Assembly: GCF_013307205.1 (NCBI RefSeq)
Contig: NZ_CP028940.1
Coordinates: forward strand, 1,719,702 to 1,783,701
Reading direction: 5' to 3'
Source: Polynucleobacter arcticus
Lineage (GTDB): Bacteria > Pseudomonadota > Gammaproteobacteria > Burkholderiales > Burkholderiaceae
Length of the DNA stretch: 64,000 bases
The position numbers were made by a program, and so were the translations under genes. Position 1 is the first letter of the stretch. The number at the start of each line of letters is the position of its first letter. The notes beneath the pieces were generated by a model. It saw only the letters and a list, made by a program, of their open reading frames with translations. It was not told the DNA's origin and did no database searches. This document shows positions 57,217 through 64,000 of the stretch, one piece after another.

Positions 57217-59523
57217 TTAAATTTCCTCAACTGGTGCTAAATCAGCCTTTGGCCTTTTACCCGGAATGACTGGTGCCTCAAACTGAAGTAGTACTTTGCC
57301 ATCCATATCAACATCTACGTCAACGTGACCACCTTGCGCCAACTTACCGAAAAGTAGCTCATCAGCCAAGGCTTTGCGGACCGTGTCCTGAATAATCCGT
57401 TGCATTGGTCTTGCACCCATGAGTGGGTCAAAGCCGTGTTTTGCCAAATGAGCCCTTAACGCTGGACTAAATGTTGCATCCACCTTCTTCTCATGTAATT
57501 GCTCTTCCAGTTGCATTAAGAACTTATCCACCACACGCATGATGATGGTCTCATCAAGCGCTTTGAAGGAAACAATCGCGTCTAAACGGTTGCGGAACTC
57601 TGGCGTAAAGAACTTCTTGATATCCGCCATCTCATCACCAGACTCACGTGCATTCGTAAATCCAATAGTAGACTTCTGCATTGCCTCGGCACCCGCATTC
57701 GTGGTCATGATGATGATCACGTTACGGAAATCCGTTTTACGGCCATTGCTGTCCGTTAAGGTGCCATGATCCATCACCTGCAATAGGATATTGAAAATGT
57801 CTGGGTGAGCCTTTTCAACCTCATCGAGCAGGAGAACGCAATGGGGTTTCTTATTAATAGCCTCAGTCAGCAAGCCACCTTGATCAAAACCAACATATCC
57901 TGGAGGAGCGCCAATGAGGCGACTAACTGCATGCCGCTCCATATACTCCGACATATCAAAGCGCAGGAGCTCGATACCTAAAATATAAGCAAGTTGCTTT
58001 GCAACCTCAGTCTTACCAACGCCTGTTGGGCCAGAGAATAAGAAAGAACCGATTGGTCGATCAGTCTTGCCAAGCCCTGCGCGCGTCATCTTAATGGCAC
58101 TGGCCAAAGCTTCAATAGCTGGATCCTGGCCAAACACCACACTCTTAATATCGCGGTCCAAGGTTTGGAGCTTGCTACGGTCATCTACAGTCACTGACTG
58201 TGGCGGTATACGGGCAATTTTGGCAACGATCTCCTCAATCTCCGGACGACCAATGGTTTTCTTCTGCTTCGATTTTGGCAAAATACGTTGAGCAGCACCA
58301 GCCTCATCAATCACGTCAATTGCCTTATCTGGCAAATGGCGGTCGTTGATATAGCGTGAAGAAAGTTCTGCGGCAGCCACTAAAGCTGCGGAAGCATATT
58401 TCACACCGTGATGTTCCTCAAAGCGAGATTTAAGGCCACGCAAGATTTGTACGGTTTGGTCAACGGTTGGCTCAACCACATCGACTTTTTGGAAGCGACG
58501 GGATAGCGCCGCATCTTTTTCGAAAATGCCGCGGTATTCAGTAAAGGTAGTTGCACCGATACATTTGAGCTGACCATTCGAGAGTGCGGGCTTCAATAAG
58601 TTGCTTGCATCCAACGTGCCACCTGACGCAGCGCCCGCACCAATCAAAGTATGAATCTCATCAATAAACAGAACACCGTGAGGGCTGTCTTTTAAAGACT
58701 TCAACACACCCTTCAGGCGTTGCTCAAAATCACCGCGATACTTAGTGCCTGCTAATAAAGCGCCCATGTCTAATGAATAGACCGTGGCATCCGCCAAAAT
58801 CTCAGGGACATCTCCTTTGACAATACGCCAGGCGAGGCCTTCAGCAATAGCAGTCTTACCCACGCCTGCCTCACCCACCAAGAGGGGATTATTTTTACGG
58901 CGACGACACAGCACCTGAATCACACGCTCTACTTCGCTATCGCGCCCAATCAGGGGATCTATCTTGCCCTGTTTGGCTAAGACGTTCAGGTTCTGGGTGT
59001 ATTGCTCGAGGGGACTTTCTTTTCCACCTGAAGCCGCCTCTTCATTCTCCTGCGTTGATTCAGCAGGCTTAACCTGCTCGGCCTGATCTTTGCGAACGCC
59101 ATGACTAATGAAGTTCACCACATCTAAGCGAGTTACACCCTGCTGCTGCAGGAAGTAGACCGCATGAGAATCTTTTTCACCAAAGATGGCAACCAGTACA
59201 TTCGCGCCAGTCACTTCTTTCTTACCACTGGAAGTGGACTGAACGTGCATGATCGCGCGCTGAATCACACGCTGAAAACCCAAGGTGGGCTGCGTGTCAA
59301 CTTCATCATTACCTGGGACAACCGGCGTATTGTCATTAATAAAATTTTTCAAATGCGCACGAAGCTCAGCAATGTTGACAGCGCAGGCCTTTAAGACCTC
59401 AACTGCTGTCGCGTTATCTAGCAAAGCGGCAAGCAAATGCTCAACTGTAATGAACTCGTGTCGCGATGCTCTCGCATCAACAAACGCCATATGCAAACTC
59501 ACTTCTAATTCTTGGGCAATCAT
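57217..59523 (-). CDS. clpA: ATP-dependent Clp protease ATP-binding subunit ClpA
   Basis: 768 aa from the ATG at 59523, supported by GGAGG four bases upstream and the overlap with the clpS stop. The N-domain ([35 protein letters not shown]) is followed by two AAA+ modules with Walker A GEAGVGKT and GPTGVGKT, Walker [10 protein letters not shown] and [13 protein letters not shown], and a ClpP-binding loop (TIGF). It unfolds substrates for ClpP. Residues beyond the last sensor-2 region are Lys/Pro-rich. It is coupled to its adaptor clpS. Confidence 0.98.
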   Translation of the reverse strand: MIAQELEVSLHMAFVDARASRHEFITVEHLLAALLDNATAVEVLKACAVNIAELRAHLKNFINDNTPVVPGNDEVDTQPTLGFQRVIQRAIMHVQSTSSGKKEVTGANVLVAIFGEKDSHAVYFLQQQGVTRLDVVNFISHGVRKDQAEQVKPAESTQENEEAASGGKESPLEQYTQNLNVLAKQGKIDPLIGRDSEVERVIQVLCRRRKNNPLLVGEAGVGKTAIAEGLAWRIVKGDVPEILADATVYSLDMGALLAGTKYRGDFEQRLKGVLKSLKDSPHGVLFIDEIHTLIGAGAASGGTLDASNLLKPALSNGQLKCIGATTFTEYRGIFEKDAALSRRFQKVDVVEPTVDQTVQILRGLKSRFEEHHGVKYASAALVAAAELSSRYINDRHLPDKAIDVIDEAGAAQRILPKSKQKKTIGRPEIEEIVAKIARIPPQSVTVDDRSKLQTLDRDIKSVVFGQDPAIEALASAIKMTRAGLGKTDRPIGSFLFSGPTGVGKTEVAKQLAYILGIELLRFDMSEYMERHAVSRLIGAPPGYVGFDQGGLLTEAINKKPHCVLLLDEVEKAHPDIFNILLQVMDHGTLTDSNGRKTDFRNVIIIMTTNAGAEAMQKSTIGFTNARESGDEMADIKKFFTPEFRNRLDAIVSFKALDETIIMRVVDKFLMQLEEQLHEKKVDATFSPALRAHLAKHGFDPLMGARPMQRIIQDTVRKALADELLFGKLAQGGHVDVDVDMDGKVLLQFEAPVIPGKRPKADLAPVEEI

Positions 59524-59867
59524 GCTTCCTCCATAGTGCACTGCAGTGGGTGTCCCGCTTCGCGGGAGAGTTCGATAACTTGATGCACTTTTGTTGCCGC
59601 AACATCTCGCGTAAATACACCGCAGATGCCTTTGCCAACCAAATGAACCTGCAACATGATCCGTGTAGCTGTCTCATGGTCCTTATTAAAATACTCCTGA
59701 ATCACCATCACTACAAATTCCATTGGTGTGTAATCGTCATTCAATAGTAAAACTTTATACATCGAAGGTGCTTTTAATTTCTCGGCCTGCTTTTCGAGAA
59801 GAATAGTGTCTTCAATATAGGGAGTGTTTGGATTACCAACCGTGGGATTTTTTGTAGCGCGACTCAT
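59520..59867 (-). CDS. clpS: ClpS adaptor protein
   Basis: 115 aa from the ATG at 59867; another ATG three codons upstream is possible. The conserved N-degron pocket is here: [20 protein letters not shown], then [20 protein letters not shown] and [13 protein letters not shown]. It delivers N-end-rule substrates to ClpA. Its stop TGA overlaps the clpA ATG. It is divergent from the cold-shock gene. Confidence 0.97.
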   Translation of the reverse strand: MSRATKNPTVGNPNTPYIEDTILLEKQAEKLKAPSMYKVLLLNDDYTPMEFVVMVIQEYFNKDHETATRIMLQVHLVGKGICGVFTRDVAATKVHQVIELSREAGHPLQCTMEEA

Positions 59868-60012
59868 GAGAAACATTCTAAACACAGATAGATAAATTGG
59901 GATTTGGGGGCTTTGTTGCAAAAAACCATCAAGAAAGGGCTCTTAAACCCATATTGGGGCATTTTTCCATAAAAAAAGGGGGCTTTATTAGTAACTATCT
60001 TTGCCTAACCCC

Positions 60013-60041
60013 TTGACACCCCACCATAAAGGGCAAACAAT
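60013..60041 (+). promoter_or_regulatory. cold-shock gene promoter and long 5' leader
   Basis: TTGACA (60013-60018), 17 bases, then AACAAT (60036-60041). Transcription would start near 60048, leaving a leader of about 100 nt before the ATG at 60152. Long structured leaders are typical of cspA-type genes. The rest of the gap 59868-60012 shows nothing else. Confidence 0.6.
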
Positions 60042-60151
60042 CAGGGGGTAGGCTTTATTTAAAGTCCTATTTAGGCGTGTTGTAGAGCGAGACTGATTAA
60101 AAAGTATTCACCCTCATCACGGTTGTTTTAAGTTTATGTAATGGAGTTCGC

Positions 60152-60355
60152 ATGGCGACCGGAATTGTTAAGTGGTTCAATGATGCAAAAGGTTTTGGCT
60201 TTATCAAACCTGATGATGGTGAAGAAGAGTTGTTTGCGCATTTCAGCGCAATCACAATGCCTGGGTTTAAAACCCTTAAGGAAAACCAAAAGGTAACGTT
60301 TGACATTACCCAAGGCCCTAAAGGCAAGCAAGCTACTAATATCCAAGCAGCTTAA
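60152..60355 (+). CDS. cold-shock protein (CspA family)
   Basis: 67 aa single cold-shock domain. RNP1 is [11 protein letters not shown] and RNP2 is [27 protein letters not shown] is the classical start. It binds single-stranded RNA/DNA and acts as an RNA chaperone. A strong promoter and about 100-nt leader precede it, and a terminator follows at 60375. Confidence 0.97.
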   Translation: MATGIVKWFNDAKGFGFIKPDDGEEELFAHFSAITMPGFKTLKENQKVTFDITQGPKGKQATNIQAA

Positions 60356-60374
60356 TCTGCTTCAGATCATTATT

Positions 60375-60406
60375 AAAAACCCAGGACTTGTTCCTGGGTT
60401 TTTTTT
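60375..60406 (+). terminator. Rho-independent terminator after the cold-shock gene
   Basis: AAAAACCCAGGA, CTTGTT-type loop, TCCTGGGTTTTTTTT: a stable stem with a run of eight T. Confidence 0.9.
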
Positions 60407-60477
60407 CGCCCACATTTTCTTACCTTACCAACCCTGTCTTAGAATTACCCTCACTCATACCCACTGATCAGCACACC

Positions 60478-60933
60478 ATGTATTTACTCAAAATCAAAAA
60501 AATTATTTTTTTAGTGGCGGCAATGACTGCCACCTTTTCTGCCACTACGTTCGCACAGCAGAATGTTGGACTGCCAACGATCGAGCTCAAAGCAGGTATC
60601 TACCGGATTCAAGCAGAGTTAGCAGACACACCCAAAGCCCGTGAGGTTGGACTCATGAATCGCACCAGCATGCCAACCAATTCAGGCATGCTGTTTATCT
60701 TCGAACAAAAAGCAGGGCATTGCTTCTGGATGAATAATACGAGGATTCCATTATCGATTGCCTTTATCGCTGATGATGGCAAGATCATCAATATCGAAGA
60801 AATGCAGGCAGAGACTACGAATAACCACTGCCCTAAAGCAGCAGTGCGCTATGCCCTAGAAATGAATAAGCAATGGTTCTCTGAGAGAGTCATTGTTCCG
60901 GGCACAGTCATTCAGGGGCTACCCAAGAGATAA
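60478..60933 (+). CDS. DUF192-family periplasmic protein
   Basis: 151 aa from the ATG at 60478, giving a signal peptide (basic KIKK, hydrophobic IIFLVAAMTATFSATT, cut near FAQ). The earlier in-frame codons overlap the preceding terminator. The DUF192 core is RIQAELADTPKAREVGLMNR, SGMLFIFEQKAGHCFWMNNT, RIPLSIAFIADDGKIINI. The function is unknown across the family; a role in envelope or metal chemistry has been suggested only loosely. A palindromic terminator follows. Confidence 0.9.
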   Translation: MYLLKIKKIIFLVAAMTATFSATTFAQQNVGLPTIELKAGIYRIQAELADTPKAREVGLMNRTSMPTNSGMLFIFEQKAGHCFWMNNTRIPLSIAFIADDGKIINIEEMQAETTNNHCPKAAVRYALEMNKQWFSERVIVPGTVIQGLPKR

Positions 60934-60960
60934 AAACTGGGGACAAGAATTATGGAAATA

Positions 60961-60993
60961 AAAAACGCAGACCGAGGTCTGCGTTTTCTTTTT
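60961..60993. terminator. bidirectional terminator between the DUF192 gene and ppnP
   Basis: AAAACGCAGACC, GA, GGTCTGCGTTTTCTTTTT: a perfect 12-bp arm on each side with A- and T-tracts, between convergent genes. Confidence 0.88.
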
Positions 60994-61024
60994 AGTACAA
61001 GAGAGATGGCTCCCTCTGACTTAC

Positions 61025-61330
61025 TTATTCAAAGTGACACACATAGTGCACTGGTGATTCAGCACGAATGATGAAGTAGCCACCCTGCTCCACTTCCCAG
61101 CTTTGACCAGCCTTGAACTCAACTTCGGGAGCGCCATTAATACTGACAAAAGCATTACCATCGACCACTTCCATGATTTCTTTGGTGCTCAGATCAAAGC
61201 GTAGGGTGCTTGGCAATACGACGCCAACTGACTTACGAACACCATTAGGTAAAGTCACCGTGTGGGATACACACTTACCATCAAAAAATACGTTGGCTTT
61301 TTTTCCTACAGAAACTTGATCAAATTGCAT
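61025..61330 (-). CDS. ppnP: pyrimidine/purine nucleoside phosphorylase PpnP (DUF1255)
   Basis: 101 aa from the ATG at 61330 (MQFDQVSVGKKANVFFDGKC). The single cupin domain matches YaiE/PpnP: SVGVVLPSTLRFDLSTKEIM, VEFKAGQSWEVEQGGYFIIR. The E. coli enzyme phosphorolyses many nucleosides. It lies 30 bases upstream-side of argG's stop, on the same strand, so it may be the last gene of an argG transcript. Confidence 0.88.
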   Translation of the reverse strand: MQFDQVSVGKKANVFFDGKCVSHTVTLPNGVRKSVGVVLPSTLRFDLSTKEIMEVVDGNAFVSINGAPEVEFKAGQSWEVEQGGYFIIRAESPVHYVCHFE

Positions 61331-61374
61331 CTTTATTCTTTCCAATCTAAATTATGAGTGTGTTATTTGATTAA

Positions 61375-62604
61375 TTATTTAGCACGCTTACGTCTTGCTG
61401 TTTCTGCGATGCGCATACGCAATGCGTTGAGCTTAATAAAGCCACCAGCATCTGCCTGGTTATAAGCGCCGCCATCATCATCAAAGGTCGCGATCGTCTG
61501 ATCAAATAAGGTATTTGCTGAGTCACGCGAGATCACGGATACAGAACCTTTGTAGAGCTTCAAGCGCACAACACCATTGACCATTTGCTGCGTATGATCG
61601 ATTAAAGTTTGTAAGGCAAGACGCTCTGGCGCCCACCATAAACCGTTATAGATCAAGCTGGCATAACGTGGCATCAAGTCATCCTTGAGGTGAGCCACTT
61701 CGCGATCTAGCGTAATACTCTCAATACCGCGATGTGCTTTTAAGAGGATGGTGCCACCAGGAGTTTCGTAGCAACCACGACTCTTCATACCTACAAAACG
61801 GTTCTCCACCAAGTCGAGGCGACCAATCCCATGCATGCCGCCAATACGATTGAGTTCAGCCAACAACTCATGTGGCTTGTAGGCTTTGCCATTAATCGCC
61901 ACAGGATCACCCGCGCGGAATTCAATTTCAATAATTTCTGCTGCATCAGGAGCTTTTTCAGGAGATACGGTCCAGCGCCACATCGACTCTTCGGCCTCGG
62001 CATTTGGGTTCTCAAGATGGCGACCTTCGTAGCTGATATGCAGTAAGTTAGCATCCATTGAGTATGGTGAGCCACCCTGCTTGTGCTTCATCTCAACAGG
62101 AATGCCATGCTTTTCTGCATAGGCCATGAGTTTTTCACGGGAGAGTAGATCCCACTCGCGCCACGGAGCAATGACTTTAATTCCTGGCTCGAGTGCGTAG
62201 TAGCCCAGCTCAAAACGCACTTGGTCGTTACCCTTACCAGTAGCGCCATGCGATACAGAGTCAGCACCAGTCGCACGAGCAATTTCGATTTGACGCTTAG
62301 CAATTAATGGACGTGCGATAGACGTTCCCAATAAGTACTCACCCTCATAAATCGTATTGGCACGGAACATCGGGAATACGAAATCACGCACGAATTCTTC
62401 ACGCAAGTCATCAATAAAAATATTTTCTGGCTTGATCCCAAATTGCAAGGCTTTAGCGCGCGCTGGTTCTAACTCTTCACCTTGACCCAAGTCGGCTGTG
62501 AAAGTGACGATCTCGCATTGATAGGTATCTTGAAGCCATTTCAAGATCACACTAGTGTCAAGACCACCGGAATACGCTAGTACTACTTTTTTAATATCAG
62601 ACAT
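61375..62604 (-). CDS. argG: argininosuccinate synthase
   Basis: 409 aa with [16 protein letters not shown] (ATP PP-loop), [33 protein letters not shown] and [13 protein letters not shown]. It joins citrulline and aspartate in arginine synthesis. It follows argF on the same strand after 57 bases, so the two probably share a transcript. Confidence 0.98.
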   Translation of the reverse strand: MSDIKKVVLAYSGGLDTSVILKWLQDTYQCEIVTFTADLGQGEELEPARAKALQFGIKPENIFIDDLREEFVRDFVFPMFRANTIYEGEYLLGTSIARPLIAKRQIEIARATGADSVSHGATGKGNDQVRFELGYYALEPGIKVIAPWREWDLLSREKLMAYAEKHGIPVEMKHKQGGSPYSMDANLLHISYEGRHLENPNAEAEESMWRWTVSPEKAPDAAEIIEIEFRAGDPVAINGKAYKPHELLAELNRIGGMHGIGRLDLVENRFVGMKSRGCYETPGGTILLKAHRGIESITLDREVAHLKDDLMPRYASLIYNGLWWAPERLALQTLIDHTQQMVNGVVRLKLYKGSVSVISRDSANTLFDQTIATFDDDGGAYNQADAGGFIKLNALRMRIAETARRKRAK

Positions 62605-62661
62605 AAGTTCTATTCAATCAAAAAATTAACTAATTACCAAAAAGACACATTGATTTACAAA

Positions 62662-63609
62662 TTAATCCAAACGACCACAGAGTAAGTACTCCATCAGAGC
62701 CTTTTGAACATGCAAACGATTTTCAGCCTCTTCCCACACAATGCTTTGAGGACCATCAATCACTTCCGCAGAAACTTCTTCACCACGATGGGCGGGCAAG
62801 CAATGCATAAATAAAGCATCTGGCTTTGCCACAGACATCAACTCCTCATCGACCATCCAGTCTTTGAAGGCAGTCATGCGGGAAGTATTTTCATCCTCAT
62901 AGCCCATGCTGGTCCACACATCGGTAGTTACCAAGTCAGCATCTTTACAAGCATCTTTAGGGTCTGTGCAAATCGTCAGGTGTTTCAGCGCCTTAGCTGT
63001 CAGTCTTGAGCCATCGAGCTGATAACCCTCTGGCGCGGAAAAGCGGATCTGAAAGTCCAAACATTCAGCAGCCTGTATCCAGGTGTAAGCCATATTGTTG
63101 GCATCGCCTACCCAGGCAACTGTCTTTCCTTGAATGGGACCGCGCGCCTCTACAAAAGTAAAGATATCGGCTAATACCTGACAGGGATGGAATTCATTCG
63201 TTAAGCCATTGATTACCGGAACGCGAGAATTTGCTGCAAAGCGCTCAATAATCTCCTGGCCAAAGGTGCGAATCATGATGATGTCTGTCATCCGTGAAAT
63301 CACCTGCGCCGCGTCCTCTACAGGCTCGCCACGGCCCAACTGGGTATCTCGGGTGTTCAGGTAAACGGCATGACCACCAAGCTGGTGTATGCCGGCTTCA
63401 AAGGAGAGGCGAGTACGAGTAGAGTGCTTCTCAAAGATCATCGCTAAAGTGCGGTCGTGAAGGGGGTGCCAAGTCTCATAACTTTTGAACTTGGTCTTGA
63501 GCCAAGCGGAACGCTTGAGCAGATAGTCATATTCTTCGCGAGTCAGGTCAGCAAACTGCAAGTAATGCTTAACCTGGCCAGGCGCTTGAGGCTTTGCCAA
63601 AGATATCAT
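62662..63609 (-). CDS. argF: ornithine carbamoyltransferase
   Basis: 315 aa from the ATG at 63609, where the family usually begins (MISLAKPQAPGQVKHYLQFA); an ATG 11 codons upstream is possible but lacks a ribosome binding site. The carbamoyl phosphate site is EKHSTRTRLSFEAGIHQLGG; ornithine sites are VINGLTNEFHPCQVLAD and LFMHCLPAHRGEEVS. It makes citrulline. It is transcribed with argG and divergent from the DUF3579 gene. Confidence 0.97.
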   Translation of the reverse strand: MISLAKPQAPGQVKHYLQFADLTREEYDYLLKRSAWLKTKFKSYETWHPLHDRTLAMIFEKHSTRTRLSFEAGIHQLGGHAVYLNTRDTQLGRGEPVEDAAQVISRMTDIIMIRTFGQEIIERFAANSRVPVINGLTNEFHPCQVLADIFTFVEARGPIQGKTVAWVGDANNMAYTWIQAAECLDFQIRFSAPEGYQLDGSRLTAKALKHLTICTDPKDACKDADLVTTDVWTSMGYEDENTSRMTAFKDWMVDEELMSVAKPDALFMHCLPAHRGEEVSAEVIDGPQSIVWEEAENRLHVQKALMEYLLCGRLD

Positions 63610-63758
63610 TGTTGAGCTTTCTACTAGAGTTTTAGCTTGCATTGTTTTGGGTATCGAGCTGCACGAAAATAGTTCCTAAAGTCATCTTAAGGCCTTCTCA
63701 GACTGTTAAGCTAGAGGGCTCAGCAATACTTATTCCTTACAACGATTTACACGCCAAC

Positions 63759-64000
63759 TTGGACCACAAAAAGCTTTTCATTCAAGGCATTACAACTTCT
63801 GGCAAACCTTTTCGTCCCAGCGATTGGGCCGAACGTCTTTGCGGAGTAATGGCTACTTTTCGCCCGCCAGGTGATGCCGGCGACCCCCGCTTCACTTACT
63901 CACCTTATGTGAGGCCGGTGATCATTGCCACAGTGAAATGCGTTGTTATTGATACCAGACTACGAGATCTTGATCCGCGAGCGCTCGACTTTGTCATGAA
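63759..64000 (+). CDS. DUF3579 protein (C-terminus cut by window edge)
   Basis: Eighty codons are visible, starting at TTG 63759. The sequence DHKKLFIQGITTSGKPFRPS, DWAERLCGVMATFRPPGDAG, then YSPYVRPVIIATVKCVVID matches DUF3579, a small betaproteobacterial family of unknown function normally about 100-110 aa. The frame stays open upstream, but no ATG or GTG and no ribosome binding site is seen, so the TTG is a best guess. Beside argF it takes its usual Burkholderiales position. Confidence 0.8.
   Translation, partial: MDHKKLFIQGITTSGKPFRPSDWAERLCGVMATFRPPGDAGDPRFTYSPYVRPVIIATVKCVVIDTRLRDLDPRALDFVM

Noticed and set aside
1..64000. CRISPR arrays, rRNA operons, restriction-modification or other defence genes, prophage
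   Set aside because: Looked for on both strands; no repeat-spacer pattern and no such proteins found.

Overview
The window looks like a chromosomal segment of a freshwater betaproteobacterium, most probably Polynucleobacter (Burkholderiaceae). The basis is gene order and protein character: a macromolecular-synthesis operon rpsU-yqeY-dnaG-rpoD, an RpoD with a long Lys/Ala/Pro-rich N-terminus, small BPSS1780, DUF2782 and DUF3579 genes typical of Burkholderiales, moderate GC, and a proteorhodopsin gene. The genus is an inference; no 16S rRNA gene is present.

Left end (1-5.6 kb): the left edge cuts a green-tuned proteorhodopsin gene. Next come two tiny overlapping ORFs behind an operator-like palindrome, then dps, a nitroreductase, a pyridoxamine-phosphate-oxidase-fold stress protein, a small exported protein, a CruF-type carotenoid hydratase and a 67-aa orphan. 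This reads as a light, redox and stress neighbourhood.

Island (5.7-9.3 kb): a 49-bp near-perfect repeat of the 3' part of a CAT-anticodon tRNA gene brackets about 3.6 kb holding a Cys-rich flavodoxin-fold reductase, a superoxide dismutase N-terminal remnant, an aldehyde dehydrogenase, an orphan operator-like palindrome and a possible IS3-type end. No integrase is left. The old tRNA terminator now lies beyond the far repeat, and a different UUCG-type terminator follows the intact tRNA. This is the clearest sign of horizontal transfer in the window.

Core genome (9.3-64 kb): rpoD-dnaG-yqeY-rpsU with an internal hairpin terminator; tsaD; the isoprenoid set xseB-ispA-dxs (ispH lies at 44 kb); a Rieske oxygenase; sseA; a ZIP transporter coupled to an unannotated 48-aa ORF behind polA; a DUF2782 gene, thrB and a BPSS1780 gene; uvrD; valS, galU; alaS-tusA; tctBA; glnS; an SDR-type epimerase; a ferredoxin-reductase fusion; argD; ispH-fkpB; radC; rpmB-rpmG; a fatty acid desaturase; purN-rsmB-like; ribF-ileS-lspA-coaBC-dut; a Ser/Gly-repeat exported protein; clpS-clpA; a cold-shock gene; a DUF192 gene; ppnP; argF, argG; and a DUF3579 gene cut by the right edge. 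Most are housekeeping genes with intact motifs. I see no CRISPR array, rRNA, prophage or recognisable defence system.

The best candidates for undescribed biology are the paired micro-ORFs before dps, the polA-sORF-ZIP arrangement, the near-palindromes around cruF and in the island, and the island with its orphan operator.
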